Source: Ollibium composti (lineage in GTDB: Bacteria; Pseudomonadota; Alphaproteobacteria; Rhizobiales; Rhizobiaceae). From it: a DNA stretch of 64,000 nt. The stretch lies in assembly GCF_004801285.1 (NCBI RefSeq), contig NZ_SSNY01000007.1:124001-188000 (forward strand), in the 5' to 3' direction. Below are positions 1 through 9,585 of the stretch, piece by piece (positions within the stretch are counted from its first letter, which is position 1; the number at the start of each line of letters is the position of its first letter). The notes beneath the pieces were generated by a model. The model saw only the letters and a program-made list of their open reading frames with translations, was not told the DNA's origin and ran no database searches. A program made the position numbers and the translations under genes.

Positions 1-152
1 AGCAGGGCGTCATAACCGAGGGTACTTTCGGTCCGGATGGGACTTTCGTCGCCGACAGCGTGCTCGCCAAGCATGACGAACGCTATATGCCGAAGGAAGT
101 CGCCGACGGGTTGAAGGCCAAGGGTGTCTGGGTCGAGAGTGAGAGCCAGTAG
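1..152 (+). CDS. ccmE: CcmE, periplasmic heme chaperone (3' end only)
   Basis: The open frame enters from the left edge (first whole codon at base 3) and gives the last 49 residues of a protein ending in ...[10 protein letters not shown]. The stretch with [22 protein letters not shown] is typical of the C-terminal part of CcmE, where heme-chaperone proteins carry L-A-K-H-D-E-x-Y-x-P. CcmE binds heme covalently through a histidine that lies upstream of this fragment and passes it to CcmF/CcmH for attachment to apocytochrome c. The stop lies 5 bases before ccmF, in the usual rhizobial ccm/cyc order. The N-terminal membrane anchor and heme-binding histidine are outside the window. Confidence 0.9.
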   Translation, partial: QGVITEGTFGPDGTFVADSVLAKHDERYMPKEVADGLKAKGVWVESESQ

Positions 153-157
153 CGGCC

Positions 158-2149
158 ATGGTTGAAATCGGACATTTCGCGCTCGTTCTGGCCCTCGCGC
201 TGGCTTTGGTGCAGATGATCGTGCCGCTCGTCGGTGCGCGCGTCGGCAGCCAGCCGATGATGGCGGTTGCCGGCCCGGTCACGGTAACCGGCTTCGCGCT
301 GACGGCGCTGTCCTTCACGGCGTTGGCGATCGCCTATGCGCGGTCCGATTTTTCGGTCGCCAATGTTTGGGAGAATTCGCACTCCCTTCAACCGCTCATC
401 TACAAGATCACCGGCACCTGGGGAAACCACGAAGGTTCCATGCTTTTGTGGGTTCTCATCCTCACCTTTTTCGGCGCGCTGGTCGCCGTCTTCGGTACCA
501 ACCTGCCCGCCACACTAAAGGCGAACGTGTTGGCCGTGCAGGGCGCCATCGGTACCGCTTTCTTCCTGTTCATCCTCGTCACCTCCAACCCGTTCGCACG
601 GCTTTCGCCGGCGCCGGTCGAGGGGCGCGATCTCAACCCGATCCTGCAGGATTTCGGCCTCGCGGTTCACCCGCCGCTGCTCTATCTCGGCTATGTCGGC
701 TTTTCCGTCTGCTTCTCCTTTTCGGTCGCAGCCCTCATCGAGGGGCGCATCGACGCCGCCTGGGCGCGCTGGGTGCGTCCGTGGACGCTCGTGGCCTGGA
801 TTTTCCTGACCGGCGGTATCGCGGTGGGCTCCTACTGGGCCTACTACGAGCTCGGTTGGGGCGGCTTCTGGTTCTGGGATCCGGTCGAGAACGCCTCCTT
901 CATGCCGTGGCTGGCCGGCACCGCGCTGCTGCATTCGGCCATCGTCATGGAAAAGCGTTCCGCCCTGAAGATCTGGACGCTGCTTCTGGCCATCCTCACC
1001 TTCTCGCTGTCGCTGCTCGGGACCTTTCTGGTGCGGTCGGGCGTGCTCACCTCTGTCCATGCCTTCGCCACCGATCCGACGCGCGGCGTCTTTATCCTGG
1101 CGATACTGATGCTGTTCATCGGCGGCTCGCTGGCGCTGTTTGCGCTGCGTGCTTCCACCTTGGCGGCCGGCGGCCTGTTCCAGCCGATTTCCCGGGAAGG
1201 CGCGCTGGTGCTCAACAACCTGTTCCTGACGACAGCCACCGCGACCGTGCTGATCGGCACGGTCTATCCGCTCGCCGTCGAGGCGCTTTCGGCCGACAAG
1301 ATTTCGGTCGGCGCCCCCTTCTTCAACATGACTTTCACCCCTCTCATGGTCCCGCTGCTGCTTCTGGTGCCGTTCGGCCCGCTGCTAGCCTGGAAGCGCG
1401 GCGATGTCCTGGCCGCCGCACAGCGCCTTATGGTCGCCTTCGCGGCGGCATTGCTGGCGGCGCTGGTGACGTTGATCTTCATCGACGGCGCCTCCGTACT
1501 GGCCGCGCTGGGTGACGGTCTGGCTTTCTGGCTGATTTGCGGCGCGCTCACCGACCTCGCCGTCAAGGCCGGCGTCGGCAACGTCGCATTGAACGTCTCG
1601 GCGCGGCGGTTGGTCGGCCTTCCCCGCTCGATCTTCGGCACGGCTATTGCTCATCTCGGCCTTGGGCTGACGCTGCTCGGCATGGTCGGGACGCTGTGCT
1701 TCGGGGCGGAGCGGATCTTGTCCATGCACGCTGGCGAGACGGTCGAGATCGCCGGCCGCGCCTTGCGTTTCGATGGACTGTACCCGGCGCCCGGACCGAA
1801 CTACACCGAACAGAACGGACGCTTCGTCCTCCTGAATGCGGCCGGCGCGGCCTCCGGTGAGGTCACGTCCTCGAAACGGTTCTATCCCGTGAGGCAGATG
1901 ACCACGACGGAAGCTGGAATCAGGACCTTAGGTTTCAGCCAGCTCTATATTTCGCTCGGCGACGAAGGCGCAGACGGTTCCGTGGTCGTGCGCATCTGGT
2001 GGAAACCGCTGGTGACGCTGATCTGGGGCGGTGGACTGGTGATGATGGTCGGTGGCGCCATGTCGCTGGCGGATCGGCGTCTGCGTGTCGGCGCGCCGGC
2101 ACGACGCCGCAACAAAACGGTCGCGGCAGGCGGAGCCGGCGTGTCGTGA
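158..2149 (+). CDS. ccmF: CcmF, heme lyase subunit for cytochrome c maturation
   Basis: This 663-residue polytopic membrane protein belongs to the heme-handling (HHP) family and attaches heme to apocytochrome c with CcmH/CcmI. It carries the diagnostic tryptophan-rich WWD-type motif WGGFWFWDPVENASFMPW near residue 235-250, many hydrophobic segments, and conserved histidines flanking the motif (for example LHSAIVMEKR). Length matches the family. The ATG start lies 5 bases after the ccmE stop, and the TGA overlaps the GTG start of ccmH, so the genes are translationally coupled. The gene is also called cycK in rhizobia. Confidence 0.97.
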   Translation: MVEIGHFALVLALALALVQMIVPLVGARVGSQPMMAVAGPVTVTGFALTALSFTALAIAYARSDFSVANVWENSHSLQPLIYKITGTWGNHEGSMLLWVLILTFFGALVAVFGTNLPATLKANVLAVQGAIGTAFFLFILVTSNPFARLSPAPVEGRDLNPILQDFGLAVHPPLLYLGYVGFSVCFSFSVAALIEGRIDAAWARWVRPWTLVAWIFLTGGIAVGSYWAYYELGWGGFWFWDPVENASFMPWLAGTALLHSAIVMEKRSALKIWTLLLAILTFSLSLLGTFLVRSGVLTSVHAFATDPTRGVFILAILMLFIGGSLALFALRASTLAAGGLFQPISREGALVLNNLFLTTATATVLIGTVYPLAVEALSADKISVGAPFFNMTFTPLMVPLLLLVPFGPLLAWKRGDVLAAAQRLMVAFAAALLAALVTLIFIDGASVLAALGDGLAFWLICGALTDLAVKAGVGNVALNVSARRLVGLPRSIFGTAIAHLGLGLTLLGMVGTLCFGAERILSMHAGETVEIAGRALRFDGLYPAPGPNYTEQNGRFVLLNAAGAASGEVTSSKRFYPVRQMTTTEAGIRTLGFSQLYISLGDEGADGSVVVRIWWKPLVTLIWGGGLVMMVGGAMSLADRRLRVGAPARRRNKTVAAGGAGVS

Positions 2150-2616
2150 ATCGCGCCCGCACAGCCCTGCTTTCTTTGTCCTTGATGTTCGTGCTGGCGC
2201 TGTCGGGTGCCGCGCAGGCAGTCAAACCCGACGAGATGCTGGCCGATCCCGCGCTCGAGGCGAGGGCTCGCGCTCTATCCGAAGGGTTGCGCTGCATGGT
2301 CTGCCAGAACCAGTCGATCGACGAGTCCGACGCCGATCTCGCCCGCGATCTCCGTATCCTCGTTCGCGAGCGCTTGAAGGCGGGGGACACCGACAAGCAG
2401 GTCATCGACTATATCGTCTCGCGCTATGGCGAATTCGTCCTGTTGAAGCCGCGCTTCGAGCTTCGCACGCTGCTTCTATGGGGCGCTCCGGTGCTGCTTC
2501 TTCTGGCCGGCGGCCTGTTCGTCTTTCGCGCCAGCCGGGCCGGAAGGCCGGCTGAAGCCGAGGCATTGTCCGAGCAGGAAAAAGCCGCGATCGAGATCCT
2601 GCTCAAACGCGAATAG
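2146..2616 (+). CDS. ccmH: CcmH, thiol reductase subunit for cytochrome c maturation
   Basis: The protein has 156 residues from a GTG start that overlaps the ccmF stop (GTGA). An N-terminal signal or anchor segment (LLSLSLMFVLALSGAAQA) precedes the redox motif in LRCMVCQNQSIDESDADLA, whose CxxC reduces the apocytochrome thiols before heme ligation. A second membrane segment (LLLWGAPVLLLLAGGLFVF) anchors the C-terminus. This is the short CcmH (CycL) form, with the CcmI part encoded separately, as usual in rhizobia. An in-frame upstream extension to 1999 is possible but would lie inside ccmF and would put residues before the signal peptide. Confidence 0.95.
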   Translation: MNRARTALLSLSLMFVLALSGAAQAVKPDEMLADPALEARARALSEGLRCMVCQNQSIDESDADLARDLRILVRERLKAGDTDKQVIDYIVSRYGEFVLLKPRFELRTLLLWGAPVLLLLAGGLFVFRASRAGRPAEAEALSEQEKAAIEILLKRE

Positions 2617-2766
2617 GCCGCGTCCTCCCCGGCTCGCGTCCTCCAACATTACGATTTTGTCATGTACCGGCCATCGCCCGGTAATGTGGTGCTCTCTATC
2701 TCTGGGACTATCGGATGCTTCCAACGCATTCTGCCCCCGAATTCCTTCTTCAGAGGAAAGAGATTG

Positions 2767-4293
2767 ATGAACACCGCTTCCAAGCTCCCCCGCACCCGCA
2801 GCCGCCTGTTGGCCGCCGCCGCTTCGCTGGCGATCGCAGGCGCGATCGGGGTCGGCGCTGTCACCACCGGGACCGCTCCGGTCCTGGCCGACGCTGTCAA
2901 GGTCGAGGCCCCCCAGGTTCCGAGTTTCGCCGACGTCGTCGAGCATGTCTCGCCGGCCGTCGTCAGTGTCCGCGTCAAGGCAAAGATCCAGCCCGCCTCC
3001 GACGACGGCCCGGACTTCTTCCAGGGCCCCGACGGCTTGCCCGACAATCCGCAGCTTCGTCGCTTCTTCAAGGAATTCCATTTCGGCGACCGTAACGACA
3101 ATCGCTGGCATCAGCGCCGCGACCGTCGCGGCGACAAGCCGCGTCCGGTGGCGCAGGGCTCCGGCTTCTTCATCTCGGAGGACGGCTACGTTGTCACCAA
3201 CAACCACGTCGTCGAGGAAGGCTCTGCCTTCACCGTCGTGACGGACGACGGCAAGGAACTGGACGCAAAGCTGATCGGCACCGACCCCCGCACCGATCTC
3301 GCGGTGCTGAAGGTGGACGGCAAGGGCCAGAAATTCACCTATGTCGATTTCGCCGACGATTCGAAGGTTCGGGTCGGCGACTGGGTGGTCGCCGTCGGCA
3401 ACCCGTTCGGCCTCGGCGGCACCGTCACCGCCGGTATCATCTCGGCGCGCGGCCGTGACATCGGTGCCGGTCCCTACGACGACTTCATCCAGATCGATGC
3501 GGCCGTCAACCGCGGCAACTCCGGCGGTCCCGCCTTCAACCTGAGCGGTCAGGTGGTCGGCATCAACACCGCCATCTTCTCGCCCTCGGGAGGCAATGTC
3601 GGCATAGCGTTCGCTATTCCCGCCTCGACCGCCAAGATGGTCGTGCGGGATCTCATGAAGGACGGCAGCGTCGAGCGTGGTTGGCTGGGCGTCGAAATCC
3701 AGCCCGTCACCGACGACATCGCCGAATCGCTTGGCCTGTCGTCAGCCAAGGGCGCGCTGGTGGCGAGTTCCCAGGACGGCAGCCCGGCGAAGAAGGCCGG
3801 CATCGTGCCCGGCGACGTTATCACCCAGGTCGACGGCAAGGACGTCGCCTCGACCAAGGAACTGGCGCGCCTGATCGGCGCCTATGCGCCGGGCAAGTCG
3901 GTCGACGTCTCCGTCTGGCGCAACGGCAAGGCCGAAACCGTCAAGGTCGATCTCGGCACGCTGCCGAAAAGCGACAAGCAGGCCTCCAACGACGATCAGC
4001 AGAGCGCGCCGGTGAAGCCCGACAGCCTTGCCGATCTCGGCCTCACGGTCACGAAATCCGACGATGGCAAGGGGCTCGTCGTCACCGATGTCGACCCCGA
4101 CAGCGATGCCGCCGATCGCGGCATCCAGGCGGGCGACGTGATCACCGCCGTCAATTCGCAGGACGTGGCCGGCCCCGACGACATCACCAAGGCGATGGCG
4201 GAAGCCGCCAAGGCGGGCCGTAAATCCGTGCTGGTCCAGATCAGCCGCGACGACAACAACCGCTTCGTCGCCCTGCCGGTCGCCAAGGGCTGA
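2767..4293 (+). CDS. degP: DegP/HtrA-family periplasmic serine protease
   Basis: The 508-residue Do-like protease and chaperone degrades or refolds damaged envelope proteins. The ATG at 2767 follows an AGAGGAAAGAG ribosome binding site and starts a signal peptide (SRLLAAAASLAIAGAIGVGA). The catalytic triad is visible: His in VTNNHVVEEG, Asp in RTDLAVLKV and Ser in NRGNSGGPAFN. Two PDZ domains follow, one beginning near SVERGWLGVEIQPV and one near LADLGLTVTKSDD. A longer frame from 2662 exists but has no good ribosome binding site. The gene follows the ccm genes and precedes a two-component system, an arrangement also known in other rhizobia. That suggests an envelope-stress role, which is inference. 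Confidence 0.95.
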   Translation: MNTASKLPRTRSRLLAAAASLAIAGAIGVGAVTTGTAPVLADAVKVEAPQVPSFADVVEHVSPAVVSVRVKAKIQPASDDGPDFFQGPDGLPDNPQLRRFFKEFHFGDRNDNRWHQRRDRRGDKPRPVAQGSGFFISEDGYVVTNNHVVEEGSAFTVVTDDGKELDAKLIGTDPRTDLAVLKVDGKGQKFTYVDFADDSKVRVGDWVVAVGNPFGLGGTVTAGIISARGRDIGAGPYDDFIQIDAAVNRGNSGGPAFNLSGQVVGINTAIFSPSGGNVGIAFAIPASTAKMVVRDLMKDGSVERGWLGVEIQPVTDDIAESLGLSSAKGALVASSQDGSPAKKAGIVPGDVITQVDGKDVASTKELARLIGAYAPGKSVDVSVWRNGKAETVKVDLGTLPKSDKQASNDDQQSAPVKPDSLADLGLTVTKSDDGKGLVVTDVDPDSDAADRGIQAGDVITAVNSQDVAGPDDITKAMAEAAKAGRKSVLVQISRDDNNRFVALPVAKG

Positions 4294-4303
4294 CCGGGAC
4301 CCT

Positions 4304-4349
4304 TTTCCCATGCTGCGGTTTCAACACCCCCGAGCCGCGGCATGGGAAA
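4304..4349 (+). terminator. Stem-loop downstream of degP
   Basis: Bases 4304-4318 and 4335-4349 form a 15 bp inverted repeat with one mismatch around a 16-base loop, starting 10 bases after the degP stop. There is no U-run after the stem, so it may be a weak terminator or an mRNA 3'-end-stabilising hairpin that separates degP from the downstream two-component genes. Confidence 0.5.
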
Positions 4350-4486
4350 GCATGGAACCGGGTACGTTTGTCAGTCATCGCATCCGGTTCCAGCGGCAGC
4401 GGGTCCCATCACCCGCTGCCGCAAAGCTTTGCGAGGTTTGAGCCATGGCTGCCGCCAGAACCGCAGGAATCGCGTATAACGATGCC

Positions 4487-5161
4487 ATGAAGATTCTTGT
4501 CATCGAAGACGATCGCGAGGCTGCCAACTATCTGGAAAAGGCTTTTACCGAGGCCGGTCATACCGCGCACGTCGCCGGTGACGGCGAAACGGGCTTTGCG
4601 CTGGCCGATTCCGGCGACTACGACGTGATGGTGGTGGATCGCATGATGCCGCGCCGCGACGGTCTGTCGGTCATTGCCGCGCTGCGCTCCCGCGGCAATA
4701 CCACCCCGGTGCTCATCCTGTCCGCGCTCGGCGAGGTGGACGACCGCGTCACCGGCCTGCGTGCCGGCGGCGATGACTATCTGACCAAGCCCTACGCCTT
4801 TTCGGAACTGCTGGCGCGTGTCGAGGTGCTGAACCGGCGTGCGAGCGCCAAGGAAAGCGAGACCGTCTATCGGGTCGGCGACCTGGAACTGGACAGGCTG
4901 TCCCATTCGGTCCGCCGTGCCGGGCGCGAAATCACCCTGCAACCGCGCGAATTCCGACTACTCGAATATCTGATGCGTCATGCGGGGCAGGTGGTGACCC
5001 GCACCATGCTCCTCGAAAACGTCTGGGATTACCATTTCGATCCGCAGACCAACGTCATCGACGTGCATGTCTCCAGGCTGCGCGGCAAGATCGAGAAGGG
5101 TTTCGACGCGCCTATCCTGCATACGATCCGTGGCGCCGGATACATGTTGAGGGGCGACTAG
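4487..5161 (+). CDS. OmpR/PhoB-family response regulator
   Basis: The 224-residue regulator has a receiver domain starting MKILVIEDD (acidic pocket E-D-D), a phosphoacceptor aspartate in MVVDRMMPRRDG and the conserved lysine in DDYLTKPYAF. A winged-helix DNA-binding domain follows (REFRLLEYLMRH, NVIDVHVSRLRGKI). The ATG at 4487 gives the canonical start; the frame also opens at 4445, which would add 14 unusual residues. It lies 5 bases upstream of its sensor kinase and follows degP. The signal sensed is not identifiable from sequence; cell-envelope status is an inference from the context. Confidence 0.93.
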   Translation: MKILVIEDDREAANYLEKAFTEAGHTAHVAGDGETGFALADSGDYDVMVVDRMMPRRDGLSVIAALRSRGNTTPVLILSALGEVDDRVTGLRAGGDDYLTKPYAFSELLARVEVLNRRASAKESETVYRVGDLELDRLSHSVRRAGREITLQPREFRLLEYLMRHAGQVVTRTMLLENVWDYHFDPQTNVIDVHVSRLRGKIEKGFDAPILHTIRGAGYMLRGD

Positions 5162-5166
5162 CTTTC

Positions 5167-6609
5167 ATGGCGCTTTCCGTGCCCGCCATCATGAGGACGA
5201 CGGCTGCGCGGCTATCGGCCCTCTATCTTCTGCTTTTCGCGCTGTGCGCCATTCTCCTCGTCTTCTACATGACCTCGCTGTCGTCGCGCATGCTGACGGC
5301 GCAGACGCAGGAAACCATCAACGACGAGGTGCTGGGGTTGGCGCGCGCCTATCAGCGCGGCGGGTTGCCGACGCTGGTGCGCGTCGTCGAGCAGCGTTCT
5401 CGCCAGCCCGGTGCCAATCTCTACTTGATTGCCGACACCAACGGCCAGATCCTCACCGGTAACGTGCGCAGCCTTGAGCCGGGCGTGCTGGAGACGGACG
5501 GCTGGACCACACGGCCCTTTTCCTATCAGCGTTACGGCGAGGGGGAGGCCGACCGCCAGCGCGGTGTCGCTTCCGCTCCTGCCGCTACCGGCCACAACGC
5601 CATAGCGGTGGTGCTGCGCCTGCCGAACCAGATGATCATGCTGGTCGGCCGCGACCTCGGCGAGCCGGAGCGTTTCCGCGCCGTCGTCAGCCGGGCGCTG
5701 ATGCTGGCCGTCGGCATGATGGGGCTGGGCGGCCTGCTGATCTGGTTCTTCGTCGGCCGCGCGGCGCTGAAGCGCATCGACGGCGTTTCGGAGGCGAGCC
5801 GGCGCATCATGGGCGGCGATCTCACCGGCCGCCTGCCCGTGACGGGGGCCGGAGACGAATTCGACCGGCTGTCGGAAAACCTCAACACCATGCTCGCCCG
5901 CATCGCTATGCTCAACGAAGGGCTGAAGCAGGTTTCGGACAACATCGCCCACGACCTGAAGACGCCTCTGACACGGCTGCGCAACCGGGCCGAAGCGACG
6001 CTGGCCGGCAATCACAAGGTTGCCGACTATCGCGCGGCGCTCGAGGGAACGATTGCCGAATCGGACCACCTCATCAAGACCTTCAACGCCATCCTGATGA
6101 TCTCCCGCCTGGAGGCGGGTTATTCCTCCGAACACACGACGAGGGTCGATCTCGCCGCCGCCGTGCGCGACGTGGTCGAGCTTTACGAGCCGGTGGCCGA
6201 GGAAGCCGGTGTCGCGCTCGAAGCGGACGCCGGGACAACCTGCATGGTCGACGGCAACCGCGAACTGATCGGTCAGGCGCTGTCCAACATCGTCGACAAT
6301 GCCATCAAATATTCGCAGGATGCGACCGCCAAGCCCGCCGTGCGTGTCGCGCTGGCGCGCGGCGGCGGGCGAATCCGGCTGACGGTGACCGACAACGGCC
6401 AGGGCATTCCGGACGCCACCGACCGCGAGCGCGCGACCGAGCGTTTCGTGCGGCTGGAAAAGAGCCGCTCGCAACCGGGTTCCGGCCTTGGCCTGAGCCT
6501 CGCCAAGGCGGTGATGAAATTCCACGGCGGTCAGCTTGATCTTGCCCCCGCCGATCCCGGACTATCCGTGACGATGGATTTTCCTGATAAGGAAGATCGT
6601 CCGAAATAG
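5167..6609 (+). CDS. Membrane sensor histidine kinase paired with the upstream regulator
   Basis: The 480-residue kinase has an N-terminal transmembrane helix (LYLLLFALCAILLVFYM), a periplasmic segment of about 140 residues, a second helix (LMLAVGMMGLGGLLIWFFVG) and a HAMP domain (RIMGGDLTGRLPVTGAGDEF). The HisKA phosphoacceptor is in SDNIAHDLKTPLTRLR. The ATPase domain has N-box NIVDNAIKYS and G-boxes DNGQGIPD and GSGLGLSLAKAV. It starts 5 bases after the regulator stop, so the two form one transcription unit. The ATG at 5191 is an alternative start. The periplasmic domain has no recognised ligand motif. Confidence 0.93.
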   Translation: MALSVPAIMRTTAARLSALYLLLFALCAILLVFYMTSLSSRMLTAQTQETINDEVLGLARAYQRGGLPTLVRVVEQRSRQPGANLYLIADTNGQILTGNVRSLEPGVLETDGWTTRPFSYQRYGEGEADRQRGVASAPAATGHNAIAVVLRLPNQMIMLVGRDLGEPERFRAVVSRALMLAVGMMGLGGLLIWFFVGRAALKRIDGVSEASRRIMGGDLTGRLPVTGAGDEFDRLSENLNTMLARIAMLNEGLKQVSDNIAHDLKTPLTRLRNRAEATLAGNHKVADYRAALEGTIAESDHLIKTFNAILMISRLEAGYSSEHTTRVDLAAAVRDVVELYEPVAEEAGVALEADAGTTCMVDGNRELIGQALSNIVDNAIKYSQDATAKPAVRVALARGGGRIRLTVTDNGQGIPDATDRERATERFVRLEKSRSQPGSGLGLSLAKAVMKFHGGQLDLAPADPGLSVTMDFPDKEDRPK

Positions 6610-6622
6610 CTGGGTCGTACAC

Positions 6623-9580
6623 ATGGCGGATACGGTGGAGCGCACGAGGGGAGGATGGCTGCTGAAGCCGACGGTGACGCTGGCGCCCCTCGATGTCGGC
6701 CGGGCCGAACGCGAACTGGCCGAGATCGCCGACGCCGCGTCGGGAGATGACCTGGCGCGCGTTGCCGGGCTGCTGACCGCGAAGTCTCCCGTCCGCGATT
6801 TCCTTGGCGCCGTCTTCGATCTTTCCCCCTTCCTACGCGACCTGGCACGCCGCCGTCCGAGCATGCTTGATGCGCTGTTCGATCGGGGTGTCGAGGAACG
6901 TCTTGCCGCTATCGTTGCCGAGATCGGCCGTTCGGGCCTCGTGCCGGACCTCACCGAACCTGCCCTGATGGCCAGCCTGCGTGAACGCAAGACCGAGGCG
7001 CATTTCCTGATTGCGCTTGCCGATCTTGCCGGCGAGGCCGACACTCAGGCAACCGTGCGGCGGTTGAGCAGGCTTGCTGACGCTTGCGTCGACGCAGCCA
7101 GCGATTTTCTGCTGCGCGACGCACATCGCCAGGGCAAGCTCAGCCTCGCCGACCCGGAAAACCCGGCTAAAGGATCGGGCTGGATTCTGCTCGGCATGGG
7201 CAAGCTCGGCGCGCGCGAGCTGAATTTCTCCTCCGATATCGACCTGATCTCCTTCTTCGATCCCGAGCGGCCGGCGATCATCGACCCTTCCGACGCCACC
7301 GACCTGTTTTCCCGGCTGACGCGGCGGCTGGTACGCATCCTTCAGGATCGCACCGAACACGGCTACGTTTTCCGGACCGATCTGAGACTGCGCCCCGATC
7401 CCGGCTCGACACCGCTGGCGATCCCGGTGCTGGCGGCGCTGAATTACTACGAGGGCCGCGGGCAGAATTGGGAGCGGGCGGCCATGATCAAGGCTCGTCC
7501 GGTGGCCGGCGATATCGAGGCGGGAACGGCCTTTCTCAAGGAGCTCCAGCCCTATGTCTGGCGCAAATACATGGACTATGCGGCGATCGCCGACGTCCAT
7601 TCCATCAAGCGCCAGATCCACGCGCACAAGGGCCATGGCGAGATCGCCGTTCGCGGCCATAACGTCAAGCTCGGCCGCGGCGGCATCCGCGAGATCGAGT
7701 TCTTCGTCCAGACGCAGCAGCTCATCGCCGGCGGCCGCTTTCCCGAACTGCGCGGCCGCGAGACGGTGGCGATGCTGGCCGAACTGGCTAAACGCAACTG
7801 GATCACGGCGGAGGCGCGCGATGCGCTGACCCGCCAATACTGGTTCCTGCGCCGCGTCGAGCATGCCATCCAGATGGTCGCCGACGAGCAGACGCATACG
7901 CTGCCGGAGGACGACGAGGGGCTGGAGCGCATCGCCCACATGCTCGCCTTCGCGGATGCCGAAAGCTTTTCCCATGCTTTCCGCGCATCCCTCCAGCAGG
8001 TAGAGGCGCACTATGCCGCGCTGTTCGAAGCGGCGCCCGAGCTGTCGTCCGGCGTCGGCAATCTGGTCTTCACCGGCGACGTCGACGATCCCGACACGTT
8101 GCAGACGCTGCACCGGCTGGGTTTCCAACGGCCGAGCGACATCTGCCGCGTCATTCGCAGCTGGCATTTCGGCCGCTACCGCGTCACCCGTTCGGCCGAG
8201 GCGCGCGAACGGCTGACCGAACTGACGCCGGCGCTGCTGGAAGCCTTTGGCAAGACGCGGCGCGCCGACGAGGCGCTGATGCGCTTCGACGAGTTCCTCG
8301 CCGGCCTGCCCGCCGGCGTCCAGCTCTTTTCGCTGTTGCAATCCAATCCCGCGCTTTTGAGGCTGCTCGCCACGATCATGGGCGCGGCGCCGCGGCTGGC
8401 CGCCGTCATCACGCGGCGCCCGCACGTCTTCGACGGACTGCTCGATCCGGCGCTGCTCACGGAACTCCCCAACCGTGCCTATCTGGCCACGCGTCTCGCC
8501 GCATTCCTGGAAGGCGAGCGTGCCTACGAGGATGTGCTCGATCGGCTGCGCATCTTTGCTTCCGAACAGAAATTCCTGATCGGTGTGCGCTTGCTGGCCG
8601 GTTCGATCGACGCCGCCCACGCCGGCAAGGCGTTCTCCGATCTCGCCGACCTCACCATTGGCGCTGCGCTGGAGGCGGTGGAGGCCGAGTTTTCCATCCG
8701 TCATGGCCGTGTTCCGGGCGGCAGGATCGTGCTGCTCGGCATGGGCAAGCTGGGCAGCCGCGAACTGACGGCGGGTTCGGACGTCGACCTGATCCTGCTC
8801 TACGACCACGACGCCGATGCCGAGGAGTCCGATGGCGACAAGCCGCTGGCGCCGTCGCACTATTTCAGCCGGCTGACCCAGCGCCTCATCGCCGCCGTTT
8901 CCGCGCCGACGGCCGAGGGCGTCCTCTACGAACTGGACCTTCGCCTGCGTCCCTCCGGCAACAAGGGGCCGGTGGCGACCCATGTCGAGGCCTTTCGCAA
9001 GTACCAGAGGCAGGACGCCTGGACCTGGGAGCAGATGGCGCTGACGCGCGCGCGCGCCATCGCCGGCGAGCCGGAACTGGCGGCCGAGATCGACGCCGAG
9101 GTCGCCGCGATCCTCGCCCTGCCGCGCGATGCCGCCAAGGTGCGGGCCGAGGCGGCGGAAATGCGCGCGCTGATCGAGGAAGAGAAGCCGCCGCGCGACC
9201 TGTGGGACATCAAACTGGTTCCGGGCGGATTGATCGACCTCGAATTCATCGCGCAGGTCGCGACGCTGACGGGGCAGGTCGAAGGCGAGGGCCGCACCGC
9301 CAACACGGCCGAGACACTGGCGCGGCTCGCTCCGGCGTTTGCGGACGGATCGACGCGGCAGGATCTCGTCCGGGCGTGGTCGCTCTATCTCGCATTGACG
9401 CAGATATTCCGGCTCTGCCTGGATAGCCCCTTCGATCGCAAGGACGTGCCGCCCGGTCTGGCCGATCTGCTACTGGCGGCAACGGACCTGCCCGACTTTT
9501 CCGTGCTGGAGGCGCATCTGAAGGAGATGGCGGGCGAGGTACGCGGAATTTTCGGACGGTTGCTGAAGAAGCGGAAATAG
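6623..9580 (+). CDS. glnE: GlnE, bifunctional glutamine synthetase adenylyl transferase/removase
   Basis: The 985-residue enzyme adds AMP to, or removes it from, glutamine synthetase in response to PII and glutamine, setting nitrogen assimilation. Two nucleotidyltransferase domains are visible. The N-terminal one has GMGKLGARELNFSSDIDL near residue 190 and the C-terminal one has GMGKLGSRELTAGSDVDL near residue 705. Each is followed by the R-L-R-P segment of the family (DLRLRPDPGS and DLRLRPSGNK). Length is normal. It begins 13 bases after the sensor kinase stop and its stop is 5 bases from the converging pleC-like gene. Confidence 0.97.
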   Translation: MADTVERTRGGWLLKPTVTLAPLDVGRAERELAEIADAASGDDLARVAGLLTAKSPVRDFLGAVFDLSPFLRDLARRRPSMLDALFDRGVEERLAAIVAEIGRSGLVPDLTEPALMASLRERKTEAHFLIALADLAGEADTQATVRRLSRLADACVDAASDFLLRDAHRQGKLSLADPENPAKGSGWILLGMGKLGARELNFSSDIDLISFFDPERPAIIDPSDATDLFSRLTRRLVRILQDRTEHGYVFRTDLRLRPDPGSTPLAIPVLAALNYYEGRGQNWERAAMIKARPVAGDIEAGTAFLKELQPYVWRKYMDYAAIADVHSIKRQIHAHKGHGEIAVRGHNVKLGRGGIREIEFFVQTQQLIAGGRFPELRGRETVAMLAELAKRNWITAEARDALTRQYWFLRRVEHAIQMVADEQTHTLPEDDEGLERIAHMLAFADAESFSHAFRASLQQVEAHYAALFEAAPELSSGVGNLVFTGDVDDPDTLQTLHRLGFQRPSDICRVIRSWHFGRYRVTRSAEARERLTELTPALLEAFGKTRRADEALMRFDEFLAGLPAGVQLFSLLQSNPALLRLLATIMGAAPRLAAVITRRPHVFDGLLDPALLTELPNRAYLATRLAAFLEGERAYEDVLDRLRIFASEQKFLIGVRLLAGSIDAAHAGKAFSDLADLTIGAALEAVEAEFSIRHGRVPGGRIVLLGMGKLGSRELTAGSDVDLILLYDHDADAEESDGDKPLAPSHYFSRLTQRLIAAVSAPTAEGVLYELDLRLRPSGNKGPVATHVEAFRKYQRQDAWTWEQMALTRARAIAGEPELAAEIDAEVAAILALPRDAAKVRAEAAEMRALIEEEKPPRDLWDIKLVPGGLIDLEFIAQVATLTGQVEGEGRTANTAETLARLAPAFADGSTRQDLVRAWSLYLALTQIFRLCLDSPFDRKDVPPGLADLLLAATDLPDFSVLEAHLKEMAGEVRGIFGRLLKKRK

Positions 9581-9585
9581 CCGGC

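Noticed and set aside
6833..8983. 716-residue minus-strand frame inside glnE
   Set aside because: It is antisense to an intact, strongly conserved glnE and has no recognisable domain.
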